From: Nymphalis io
Lineage: Eukaryota; Arthropoda; Insecta; Lepidoptera; Nymphalidae
Direction of reading: 5' to 3'
NCBI RefSeq assembly: GCF_905147045.1
Contig: NC_065914.1
Coordinates: 2,046,001 to 2,110,000 of the forward strand
Length of the DNA: 64,000 bases
The position numbers and the translations under genes are program-made. How positions within the stretch are numbered: position 1 is the stretch's first letter; every line of letters begins with the position of its first letter. The notes beneath the pieces are model-generated. The model saw only the letters and a list, made by a program, of their open reading frames with translations, ran no database searches and was not told the origin of the DNA. Positions 40,401-54,300 of this stretch are shown piece by piece.

Positions 40401-43400
40401 CCTTATTTACATTAAGTAAAAAAATAGGCTCCGGGTAGTTCGTTGCAACTCATAACATGAGTTGTAAATGTTTCAATCTGTTACATGATTAAAGTTGCCA
40501 GGCTCGAAAACGCAAAAGCCGGATTCTGTCTCAATTGTCGAATATTTGGTCCTATAAAGCCTGATATGTGTATAATTTTTTATATATCCTCCATTGAAAT
40601 CAACTAATACTGACTGTGCGCTTTTTTGTCGTCTATTTATTTTATCGATAACTACGTCTTATGTAGTATTTAGTTTGCTTTCGGCGTTTCATGGCATTTG
40701 TCGAAATGTAAGTTATTATTTTTTCAAAAAGTAGAGGCAACTGGCAACATTCACAATAATTTGATTCAACGTCCTCTTGCTAAACGTGTCAGATTACCGG
40801 GAGCCTACTGTAATTGTTAGGTTATATATTTTTCAAGTCTTTTAACGTGAAAATGTCAAATTATTACTATAATATACCGCGATTGCTAGTCTCATAAAAA
40901 TGGTCGCCGTGACCGAAATCTACCAGTAGAACATCATCATCACAATTTGCTTACAATCAACTTCCAATAAGGACTATCGCGCTTGATTACACCGCGAGAG
41001 GCGCTCGTGTAGAGCGAGGTCTCTAGAAATGTCAAATGCTTGCGAGCTTTACATCGTGTACAGCTTTGTGGAAGCCCGTCTGGGTAGATACCATCCATTT
41101 ATCTCATTTATCAACAAACAGGCATACTGGCAAATGGCTCAGCATTAACATGATGGTAATTGGTCACAAGCGCTCAGATATTGGAACTATGCCAACCATG
41201 CCTTGCATCGCCAATGCGCCACCAACCTTGGTATCTTGGTTGTTATATTATCTATGCCTGTAGTTACACTGACTTACTCGCCCTTCACAAACACAATGAT
41301 AGTAATCATTGCTGTTTGGCGGTAGATTATGTGATGAATGGGTTGTACCCAGACGGGCTTGTACACACACACACACCGAATCTTCAAGCTCAACAATTGT
41401 CATGACATTACGTCGCGGGACAGATACTGTACCAAATTTGATGATATTTTCTCGTTTCAAGTGATTTATAACGTTACTGTTGTAAGATGTATTTGATTTA
41501 TTTTTTAGTGATTTTTTTTTTAGAAGTTCTAAGTAATTTTTCCTATCTTTATTTTGAATGCCAGTGAATGGCAACATCAGAACAATGCCTTTGGCAAATT
41601 CCATTGTGTATTTTAATATATGTACTGATTAGTATATAATGTATATCAAGTTGATTTATTTAAGTTTTAATGTTTAATATAAAAAAAAACTTTATTCATT
41701 ATGTATATTATGTTATATAGTCTTTCGGCGAGGATATATATACGCTTTTTGACAGATTGAATTAGTGATTGCAACAATGTAAAATATCGATTTCCATAAT
41801 CTGGTTGTCTAAAATATAAATTGATATTAATTTAATTGAAAATTAATATTTTCAACATAAATTACCTTTCACGCTAACCTGAATATAGTATAATATTTCA
41901 CGCGCGGGATTTGAACGCCCGTTTCCTTTACAGCGTCCTGTGTAAACAACCTTATCTAAAGAATTGGTTAGACAGCAGAAACGTTAAAATTATTGGTTGA
42001 TGTTTAGTGTATTTGTTAAAATACTTGTTTTAGCTATATAAAGATTTATATAATTAAAAGAATAAACAATTAGTCTGCTTCAGGTATAAGCTTTTAGTTT
42101 TTTTTTCCTATTTAATTAGCTTCATTGAATTGATTGAAAATTTTAAGTGAAAAATGTTTGTAACACATTTATAAATATTAATGATTATGAAATAAATCGA
42201 TTTTAAATTGTGAACAATTAAAAACGTCACTATTTTTATGTATTATTACGGAGATCGTTTTTGGTTTAAATTGACGTAACTATAGAGTAATGGATGAAAT
42301 GTAATAACTTGGAATTTTTTGATTTATTGAAATGAATATATAAAAACATATGGCGGTCTTTGCGGCACAGATTGAGATCTATTGAAATATCTAATATATT
42401 GATAACATTAGATATTATTAAGTATTACAGATCCACTTGTTTAACAGTTTTATTATCGTTTATCTAATTTTACCCTCAATTGAAATGTATGGATGGAATG
42501 GATTTGAAGCGATGATTGTCTGATTTTTATTTATTTTAACTAACATTGCATATATTGGATAAAACTCTAAAATATTCACATTCCACCAAATGGCATTCAA
42601 ATCAAATCGTTTTTCATTCAAATAGACTTTTACAAATACTTTGGATAGTCGAGCGTTAGCACCGGTCCGGAATGCGGTTTCTAACGAAAAGAACCGGCGA
42701 GAAACTTGTATTAGATCTCGGTAAACCCAGGCATTGGAGCAGTGCCGTTGAGTAAGATTGAAAACGTGATATTTGAACGAAGTTACCTTCGCTCAACAAG
42801 TAAATGGCAACCTTGAATCAGTCCTATCTGTAGAAAATAAAAAACCGGACATCAGATTTTCTTAAATTTATTAGTTGAGCCATTTCGTTTCGTACCCTAT
42901 CGTTACGTCAATGTTATACGATAACTTCTATCTATTAATATAGATTATAGGTATTTCCTGGCCTTACTTATAAAGGTTTAGTTGAATTCATTCTCTCTTT
43001 CTCTCATCACGGATTTGACATTCGAAAGAAGAGATCAGCATCGTTTATCTGATCGCCTGCTAAAAATTTATAGGTAACGCGGATAGTTTTAATTGTTTTT
43101 AAGGCTACGTGTATATTATTACCCGACTACGTATAAAATGGGTGTATCTATAAGGTGTTTAGTGTATTTGTTATAATCACTTGTTTTAGCTGCAGGGGGG
43201 TGATGAAGTTATGATGATTATGTAAATGTTAGGTAAATGTATGTATTAAAGGAATTTTATTATTTTGAGTGTTTTTTTTTATTTATTTTTTGGATCTTTT
43301 TTTTTATAGAATAGGAAGGCGGACGAACATGTGGGCCACCTGATGTAGTGTGGGCACCAAAGGCCATTAGACATTGGCATTGTAAGAAATGTCAACCATC

Positions 43401-45338
43401 ACTTACATAGCCAATGCGCCACCAACCTTGGGAATTAAGATTTTATGTCCCTTGTGCCTGTAATTAAACTGGGTCACTCTCACCCTTCAAACCGGAACAC
43501 AACAATAACAAGTGCTGCTGTTTTTCGGTAGAATATCTGATGAGTGGGTGGTACCTACCCAGACGAGCTTGCACAAAGCCCTACCACCAATAAAATCTCC
43601 AGCAGCTGCACAAAGCAAACATTAAAATCACTTTTTACATTAACTTAAAACTAACTATGCACAACCGATTACAGGAGAATAAAGGCTACGCAGGGGTAGA
43701 TAAAAAGGTGGAGAAGGATTTTGGTGTTAATAATCTTTCAAATTTAAAATAGGTGAAAATAAATTAACATCAAGTGGACCAACCACAAAAGACCGGCGGG
43801 CCGCACGCGGGCCTCAAGTTTAGTACCACTGGTTTACATAAATATTTTATTATGCAAAGGAAAAATATTTTTCAGACAAGGAATTAAAGGGCGGACGCAA
43901 TTACCTCACCAGTTTCGTGACAATCGGATGATTGGTTTTGTAATGCATAGAGGACATTATAATTATATATTTATAAAATATTATTTATTAAAATAGAAGC
44001 GTTTTTTTATGAAATAGGTAGGCTAACTGCCAAATTGGTCACTTGAATGTAAGTGGGCTGTATGTAAGAAATATTAACTATTCTGAACATCGCGAATGCG
44101 CCACCATCCTTGTGCACTAAAATGTTAACTCGATTGTATCATTACTAAATATACCGTTTAGCGGTAGAATATCAGATGAGTGGATGGTACGGACTTACTA
44201 ACACAAAGTCCTACACCAAGTACACACACCGTTCGTGTATTATTTCTAATACAATCTAAAAAAAGTCGTTTATTATATAATATGCTTCATAACACAAATG
44301 ATCCTTATTATGTAATTGTTTTGGATTTTTATAATTTAACATTTTTGTTGTTTTCTCAGAAACTGTAATATCCCGCAAACATAATTAATAGGGTTTGTGC
44401 AGTCAGGCTACACTTAACAAGCTTATGTTTGTTCCTGGTATATTTTTTTCCTAACTAAAAAAAAAAGTTTAATTTAGCGCTCTGGCGTACTCAAAGAGAA
44501 AGAATGTCAATTACATTTTCATAGACAATAAAAAGACCCAGAGACAATTATTACGTTTAACTAATTGGGTTAACTAATAATTATGAACGCTTCAAATATG
44601 ACGCGTTGCTATGGAAACCAAATTCACAACAAACGGACCTTCAAAACAAGCCTAAGCTTTAACATTTCATACAAAATATTAATATAAATATTAATATAGT
44701 CATGGTTAACAAATACTAAAACATTGGTAAGTAGCATTCGTATATATAGTTTAAATCTTATATGTAACCGAAGATGTATTTTTATACTTTATTTGAGTAG
44801 GTTCTTACAATTTTAATTTTGCCATTTTACAGGATTGTTTTAAATTTAAAGTTACAACGGTTCTTAATGTAGATTCTACCAAGAAGAACCGGCAAAACAA
44901 TAGCTAATATTTTCCGATAGTTAAATTACATAGGTGCTTTAAATAATACAACTGAATTATTATTTTACATTTTAAATTCTAGCGAGTCAATTTTCGTCTA
45001 ACGCTAATTTGATTTAAATCTTCTGAATTTCATTAACATTTTTACTATAGGTACATTCGTTTAAATTAATTAAAGCGTAACTAATTACCAATATTTCAAT
45101 ATTTTCTTACGTATGTTTGTCTTCTATAATGAAACTGGCGAGTCCGTGACTCAAATAAAACGAGAATTTGTTTGTTTTGTATTTGTATTATATCCTTCAA
45201 CATTAACTTTTTTATTCAATTTAGAACTTTATTCTACACTTGCGAATCAGGGACAAGTAGCATATAGCATAACATATATATTTATTTAAATTTTATGTAC
45301 AGAATCAAGACTCCCTAACAATATAATGTTACATCAAT
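40401..45338. other. Intergenic region between the sorting nexin and TMEM145-like genes
   Basis: About 5 kb of AT-rich DNA with no supported gene. It holds degraded SINE family A pieces (41130-41370, 44010-44225), one good family A copy (43298-43591), a LINE 3'-UTR-like stretch with GAAAAGAACCGGCGAGAAAC (42590-42740), and a repeated motif TTGACATTCGAAAGAAG at 43016 that also occurs at 16047. 41372-42590 and 44226-45338 show nothing recognisable. The latter should contain the TMEM145-like promoter and 5' UTR. Confidence 0.6.
43298..43591 (-). mobile_element. SINE family A copy
   Basis: Near-complete, close to consensus (GGAAGGCGGACGAACATGTG, GGTGGTACCTACCCAGACGA). T run at 43298. Confidence 0.88.
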
Positions 45339-48300
45339 ATGGTCCCAACAACGTTCGGATTTCTTTTATTATCGGTCATGGCGCTCGGAGTTCAGGGAAA
45401 ATGGGTAGAGGGGAGAGTGAACACGAAAGAGGTTTGTATAAATATCTCGTTTTGCTGTGTGTTGCACGCACAGATGATAAATAATTATTATTGATATTAG
45501 TAATGTGTGTTAAGAAAAACGCTAAAAAAGAGCTTTATTTTAAGTAAGTTATTTATATACAAAGTAATTTGGAGCGTTTTTATAAGGATTGATATTGTTT
45601 GTACTTTACATAATTTAGGTAAATTTGTAATTTATTCTGGTTGATTATGGATATGCTATTCAAATTGGTAGGGTTTTGTGCAAGCCCGTCTGGGTAGCTA
45701 CCACTTGCTCATCAGTAATTATACCGCTAAACAGCAATTGTATTGTTGCGTACCGGTTTAAAAAGTGAGTGAGCCAGTGTAACTACAGGCACATGGGACA
45801 TAACATCTCAGTCCCTTAGTTTGGGATGGTTAATATTTCTTGCATCGTTAATGTCTATGGGTGACTTACCATCAGGCTCCTTTGCCCATTCGCCTACTTA
45901 TAACAAAAAAAAAACTTTATTTAAAAATATGCAGCACATAAGCATACTATACGTTATATAGCCTTTATCTTTACTGGAAATAAAGTTATCATAGATAGAA
46001 AATACAATAGACTACTTAAAATAAATAATAATTACAATTAAAATATTTTGAATACTTTCAAAGGAATTGGAATTTTAGAATTATACATCTATCTCATTCT
46101 AGTATTTTCTTATATAACTAGCTAAACTTCCTCTTCCCCCTCAAAAAGAGAGGAGGCCTTAGCCCAGCAGTGGGACATTCACAGGCTGTTACTTCTTTAG
46201 CTAAACTTACATTTTCATGCTTCTAAAAATTTCGGAGCCGGAATTTGAAATTAAACAAATTAATATATTATTTTCTAGAACTGGGCTTTTCTCGCTCGAT
46301 TCTGTTTCCTTTCTTTGGAAGGACAGTTCGAATATTTGATAGAGTTTGAACGAGATGTTGGGACGTTGAACTTGTTGCTTTACTACGATGATGAGAGCCA
46401 GTGGCCGTCTGTGTACCACAGTACCAAGGTAGGTTGATTCATCTCATATATATAAGCGAAATACCACTCATCACGAGATCTCCAAGCTATGGTCCCGATT
46501 AACTTGAAATTTGTCACAGTTACTCCTTCCTCGACGTAGACGCTCAATAAGAATGTATTTTACGGTTAGCTAGTTATTTACACACGTAATCCATTAATTG
46601 CCTCATTGGTTTCGGCGGTAATTTTTTGCACTGAGTCCCTAAAACGCTAATTATTCCCAAGTTGGCAGTGACTTCATAACGGGCATTGACAACTTCCCAA
46701 CTCTGGACTGTAACTGAACCTAAGATGTTAAGATCTGCAGCCTAATAAGCCAATTTTCTTAGTTTTTTTTTTCATCAAGAATTTATTTTTAGAAGACTTA
46801 CTCTCAGTTATTTGCAGACTTGCAAGGAACGTGAGGCAGTACTGAACAAAGGTGGACAGAACCAGATAATAAAACTATCGCACTGGTACCCAGACACAGA
46901 GTACTCGGGTTGTATACTCACTCAAGCGAATAAAGAATTGCCAGCCGGAAAAAGGTTTTTAAACGTCATTTTAATTTACAACAATGTATTTTGTTATATA
47001 AATAGGTTAGGTGCAAATAATATAATTGGATTGGAAAGTAAGTCTAACAAATATTCCTTTTAAAAACAAGTAAAAATTGCCTGAATTATCGCTTTGATAA
47101 AAACTTAACAATGTCCAATATCAGTGTAATTGAGATGGTACCTTGAAGTTATACTAAACCCAACGCAGAAAAATGCATCCGAATCGATTTATAAGTAATA
47201 ATTTACACGCGTGTTTATATGTAAGTATGTATATATATTTTAAGAAAATCTCGCTTTAATTATCCTTTTGACAGTTGGAAAGTTTAATGTATAGTGGTGG
47301 TACTTTTATGTATACTGGCGGTAGGGCTTTGTGCAAGCTCATCTGGGTAGGTACCACCCACTCATCAGATATTCTACTGCAAAACAGCAGTACTTGATAT
47401 TGTTGTGTTCCGGTTTAAAAGGTGAGTGAGCCAGTGTAATTACAGGCACAAGGGACATAAAATCTTAGTTCCCAAAGTTGGTGGCGCATTGGCTATGTAA
47501 GCGATGGTTGACATTTCTTACAATGCCAATGTCTAAGGGCGTTGGTGACCACTTACCATCAGGTGGCCAATATGCTCGTACGCCTTCTTATTCTATAAAA
47601 AAAAATTAAAAAAAAATGTACTTGGTAATCCTGCTATAATAGATTTCGACATTAAAAATAAACGAAATGCTATTTCCAGTTCGACGGCAGTTCCACAAAC
47701 AACAACGGCAAAATTAAAGGATAAGAACACAAATTCAACCAAAAACGATTTACCCGCCGATCCCTCGTATTACGATAAATTTTTAAAAACGACTACCCCA
47801 AAACCGAAATCCACTATAGTCGATACAAATTTCACAACATGGTACGAACTATTACCAACCGATGAATTTAATTCTACTACAACTGGGTTGCCGCCTGACG
47901 ATGAATTATGGGAGAATATAGGGCCAGAGAACAATGCGAGCCGATTGGAAAATTTAAGGGATGTCGAAATTATGTTTGAAAATCATAGCAACACCGGAGT
48001 AAGTATTATAGATAGATAATCTTTTATTTTACATCACAGACAAAAACAGACACAAAATATACTCTACTTTTACATTCCACGAAATCGATCTGATCAAATC
48101 TTACTTAAAACCATTTCTTTTCAAATTTAAAGTAGACTTTCTATCGACTGTATCACGGCGAGTGCTCTGAGGAATTATTCTCTCTTATTCCTGCTTCCCC
48201 CTTCTATCATAAGTCTACGCGTGCTGGCTCCCGATGTCACCGCCTAACTGTGACATCAATTCCATCGCGCACAAAGAGTTTTGGCAACTCATTTCTTTGT

Positions 48301-51300
48301 CGCACTTCCGAAAAATGGAATTCCTTACCAGCTCACGTATTCCCCTCCTCTTACAACCCGAGTTCCTTCAAACGAGGCGTAAAGAGGCATCTTGCGGGCC
48401 GGCAAGGCGAGGACGGCTAGTACAGAACATTCTTCCCGACTGTACTGGCCGTCGTCGCGTTTGGACTCTACTACCACTTACCATCAGGTGGAGTAGTCAT
48501 TTGCCATCCCGGCGCATATAAAAAAAAACTTAATATATAATAAGCAATAATAAATTAATATAAATAATAAGCAATAATAAAAATTAATATAATCAGTTCA
48601 ATACTGACATCACGTTAAAACGCTTTGCATGTGGTTTATGCCGGTAAACCTCTTTAATAATAAATTCGAATATTAATAATTAATAGACAAACAATACTAA
48701 AAAATTCTAGTTGAAATAATACAGTATGTATATAGTTATATAACTAACCCGAATAAGAAATAAACAAATAGAATGCTGTTGAATAATGAGCGTGTTACGT
48801 GTACGGTGCGTACGGTGAGCGCAAATATAAGTAGAAGGTAAATATAAAAGTAACATTGCTTATTATCGTAATTAATGTTGTTTAATTTTCAGAAAAAAAT
48901 TAAACGCTCAACATTTGAACTCTACGAACGATATCGTCGACGTAGACTGTATTCGGAGTCCAATCAGAACGAGCTTAGCAACTCGAATGGGAAGACGGTT
49001 AAGTTTGTCGTTAGCTGCCACAATTCTAGAAGGTTCCGCTCGGCGAGGGAACGATGGTGGTTCATTGGTATCAGCAACTGTGACAATCCGAAGGTAGCGT
49101 ACATTATATCTTGAAAAGTAAATAAAATAGCCCTAAGAGAATTCCAGGAAGGAATGGTACTTGTGGTAGGGCTTTGTGAAAGCACGTCTGGGTAGGTACC
49201 ACCCACTCATCAGATATTCTACCGTAAAACAGCAGTACTCGATATTGTTGTGTTCTGGCTTGAAGGGTGAGTGAGCCAGTGTAATTACAGGCACAACGGA
49301 CATAAAATCTTAGTTCCCAAGGTTGGTGGCGCATTGGCTATGTAAGCGATGGTTGACATTTCTTAGAATGTCAACGTCTAAGGGCGTTGGTGACCACTTA
49401 CCATCAGGTGGCCCATATACTCGTCCGCCTTCCTATTCTATAAAAAAAAAAGGTTAATATTCATTACATCGCCAATGTCTATGGACGATGGTGACCAATA
49501 CATCAGGTGGCCCATTTGCCCGTCGGCCTACCTATAACATAAAAAAGAGCTCTTCTTTCTGATATTCAGACAATACCAGTACTGTGTGTATTTTTGAAAG
49601 TTTGATTAATTGATTTTATTTGTTTAGTTAATATATTTCTTTTTTTTAAAGTGAAACGTTTCAAAATTATTCACGTAAGTCGCTTGTATAGAGCCGAGAG
49701 CTGTTTTGTAAGAATAAATTTATTTATCATTTATATAATCTTGTATTGAGATATATGTACATGCCTTAGTTATCAAAGTTTTTTTGGCATAAGATTTATT
49801 AATAGGATAAGTTAAAAATAATAATGTAATATTAAAATCTGTGGTATAAAAATCTCTTATATATTATAACCGAATAAATTGTTTTATTTATATTTTTAGG
49901 GACTGGATGTGCGCTACAAATTTTTGATGACGAACGGACCTAGTGGAGATTTTTGGCATGAACATTTTTCGGCTGATGAATTTTGTAAGTATTTACTAAT
50001 AAAAAACTCCACTATCTCCTTGATCTAGCACCTATTTTGTACAGCTACGAATCGCGAGTGCCTGACGCCCGATTCGTATCGTTTTTCTTCCCGGGTCTTG
50101 GCTATAAATGTATGTAAATTAACTGATGGTAGTGCTTTGTGTAAGTGCGTCTAGTACCACCCACTCATCAGATATTCTATCGCAAAACAGCAGTACTTGG
50201 TATTGTTGTTTTTCGGTTTGAAGGGTGAGTAAGCTAGTGTAATTATAGGCACAAGGGACATAACATCTTAGTTCCCAAGGTTGGTGGCGCATTGGCTATG
50301 TAAGCGACGGTTAAAATTTCTTACAATGCCAATGTCTATTGGCGTTTTGTGACTTACCATTAAGTAGCCCATAAGCTCCTCGCCTACTATAAAAAAATTA
50401 AAAATACATACAAATGTAATTTAAAAACCAAAGCAAGAAAAACATACGTAAAAAATATTACTTAATTTTAATAAACACTTAAAAATGTTGACTATGTTTT
50501 TCAGACGTGCTTCCCATTCTGTTAGCGTATACCTTCGCGTACGTGATAGTCATGGTGGCAGTGGTGATGTGCAGCGTGGAACTGAAGTGCCGTCACTTGC
50601 TGCACACTACTTACAAGCTGTTCCTGATGTCTCTCGTCGCCCAGCACGGTGGAGTCGCGCTGCAGGCGATGGCGAACATCCGTTACGCGTACAATGGAAT
50701 TGGCAGCACCAGCGCCAAGATAACAGGTGACTTTTTGCTAACTAATATATTAAAAATGCTAAAGTGAGTTTGCAACCTTTGACATTTAATATACTGGCGC
50801 AATTATTAAGAATTTTGACAAACGCTGTCAAGGTTATAAAAAATCCTGACAGCTTACGAAGCTTCAACTTAGGACGCAATATTTTCATCTTACGAAGCTT
50901 CGAACGAAGATAACTGTACGTAGTACCAAATGTATAATTGAAATTTAATAATAATTATAATGTCCTTCTGACCGATTTAGGTGTGCGCAAACACAGATGC
51001 ACTCTCTATTCGGCACTACACTCCCGGTGTACACAACTCTAACTTCTAGACTCCGGCCTGTTAGTGAGAATTTCCTGATAGAAAATCCCAATACCTTTTT
51101 GTTTACCCGAACTGGGAATCGAACTTAGGACCTCCGGGTCTGGGGCCTTACATCTAGCCACTGGACCAACGAGGCAGTCAATTGAAACTTATATAGTAAT
51201 AGTATTTTAATGTAATTAAAAATACCTGTCCATAGTTTATTTGTTGGAAAGTATGTGTTACTGATATATTGGCCATATGATATACCAGCTTACACATTTC

Positions 51301-54300
51301 ACCAACCACAAATGGGTTATATCCATCACTAAGCTAGCAACCATAACATTATCAATTTGATTCTAAATTGCAGGTCAATTTCTTTGCGGGATATCGGAGA
51401 CGACATTTCTTTTGCTCCTGATATTGATGGCGAAAGGATATACCATCACTCGTGGGAGACTCAAGGTGGCATTTACCGTCAGGCTGACGATATTCATGTG
51501 CTGCTATGTACTGACGTATGTGGTGCTGTTCGTTTACCAAGCAAAAGTGAGTAATCCATGATTCAAGAGGTTCATTGACAGTTCTTTGGTTTGTAAGTTA
51601 ACTTATCAAGGCATCGTATGTAAAACAGTTAAAAACTATAAATTTTTTTGTATGAAAATACATTTTTCTGAATCTGAAAATATTATATGTATTTTATAAT
51701 TGTAGGCATTCGATCCAGGAGAAGTTCTCTACCTGTATGAGAGTCCAGCTGGTTATGGATTGATTGTTCTACGCGTGGCTGCTTGGTGCGCGTTCGCTTA
51801 TGCAACGTTTTTTACAGTCAAAAAGTGCCCTGAAAAGGTAGGTGTTAAAGTAAAGTATTCCAACAACGCTACTAGGTATAATAATAAAAAAATATTATGA
51901 TGAATTGTAAGTCAGGAAAATATCATATAATAAGACATAATAATCATTAGTACTCTAAGTCTATCCGAAATTGTCTTGTGGTTAGATTACGTAAATGTTA
52001 ATTGAAGCGACCACTGATTTTTTATGTGCTTTACATGAATCATAAATATTAGAAAAAAAATCTGATACATATGTATATTATCATCATCATCATCTCAGCC
52101 GAAAGACGTCCGCTGTTGGACAAAGGCCTCTCCCAAGGATTTCCACGTTGGTCGGTCTTGCACTGCCCGCATCCAACGGCTTCCCGCGACTCGTTCTAAG
52201 TCGTCGGTCCACCTTGTAGGGGGCCTGCCCACGCTGCGTCTTCCGGTTCGTGGTCGCCACTCGAGAACCTTTCTGCCCCAGCGGCCGTCGGTTCTGCGAG
52301 CAATGTGCTCCGCCCACTGCCACCTCAATTAAGCAATTCTTCGGGCTATGTCGGTTACTTTGGTTCGCCTGCGGATTTCATCATTTCTGATTCGATCTCG
52401 CAGCATAGCCCTCTTCTTTGCCGTTTAAGTGACCTTGAGCCTTCTTATGAGGCCCATTGTGAGCGACCAAGTCTCTGATCCATAAGTCATCACTGGCAAC
52501 ACACACTGGTCGAAGACTTTCGACTCGACACACTGCGATATTTGGGATATGTATATACCAATCCGTATTGGAACAGCGTGGTGAAATAAGGTTTAAGACC
52601 TTCTCCTAAATAGGAGGGGAGGCCTTAGCTCAGCAGTGGGCCATAAGTAGCTGTTACTTCACTTTATTACTATGTAATGGGATGAGATTAGTTCTCGAGT
52701 TACAAGCCCAACCCGTTATCTTTAACCCGTCCCCTTTTACTGAGTGCACCGCTGTTGACGCACACACTTGTAACCCTCGTGAGGACCATGAGTACGTCAA
52801 GTACCGTTGTTCACATGAATAAGATTAAATTATTTTTGATTATAGCCCAGTGGTAAGAACGCGTGAATCTTAACCGATGATCGTGGGTTCAAACCCGGGC
52901 AAGCACCACTGAATTTTCATGTGCTCAATTTGTTATTATAATTCATCTCGTGCTTTACGGTGAAGGAAAACATCGTGAGGAAACCTGCACGTGTCTAAAT
53001 TTACTGAAATTCCGCCACATGTGTATTTCACCAACCCGCATTGGAGTAGCGTGGTGGAATAAGCTCCAAACCTTCTCCTCAGAAAGGGAGGGGAGGCCTT
53101 AGCCCAGCAGTGGGACATTCACAGGCTGCTACCATCTTTGATTATTGTAAGGGTTGATAATTGTTTTTATTTTCAGAACATGTTCTATTGCCCATTTTTT
53201 ATCTGTGGCACTTTATGGTTTTTCGCGGGACCACTGTTTATACTAACTGCAAATTCTTATATTGGTAAGTATAATATTATATCATTTATATGTTTTAACA
53301 TAATTCATTAATTATTCGCTAGGTTGACAATGTATTTATTGATGTTTAACAAGGGATATAATTCCTACATAAAATAAAATGACTAAATATATCTGTTAAA
53401 GATAATAAATGTATTATAGACAAAAATTGGCGTGAAATTATTATAGTACTTTTTTATTTCTAAGCTCGAAATACAACTAATGAGTTTCTAGCCGATTCTT
53501 TTCGGTAGAATCTACATCCGGAAGCTGTATACTGTAATTATTTTGTTAAATTATATAGAAATAAAAAGTGTGGTAAAAGCGGCGCCTGCTAAAAACAGTG
53601 TTCTATGATTCTAAGAATACTACTTAAATAATGAAAATATAACTTATCCTCATATAAGTTACTTATGTCGTACTTAAAAGTACCTTTAAAATTTGTTTAT
53701 AAATATTAAGAATATGTCATATCATTAAAAAGTACTAAATTGTCTATGGTCTCATTCTAATATCTTTGATTGGATCTAAAATGAAAATAATAACTGTGTC
53801 AAAGTTAATAGATGAATAGTTAAATAAACAAGGCATATAGAATAATATAATAAAAGATTTATATAGAGAATAATACAATATAAATATTTATCTTTTAGAT
53901 AAATGGGTGCGTGAGAGCGTCGTCACGGCTGTTCTGCTGTTCATAACTTTCTGTGGTCACGTCATGTTCTTGGTTAGTCAATAGAATTAACTTACATCTA
54001 CTCTGAAATGATATATAGCTATAAATTGTATGTCAACCCCTTAAGTATGTTAAGTGTCTGTAAGTAAGTGTCTGTTTGTATAGATTGTATTTTTCACGTC
54101 GAGAATATGCTCTATTTGATGGTCAGTGGTTTATGTCAGCTTTAGATTGTTGCTCGAGTAACTAGATATAAGGTTACAGATCCCGAGGTTCTTGGTTCAA
54201 ACCCCAGGTCAGGCCGATAAATCAACCAATCAAAAAAACTCTTAAGTAACATCCCGGGGTCTGGAAGTTGGTAGTGTGTACACTCCCGTGTCTCGGAAAA

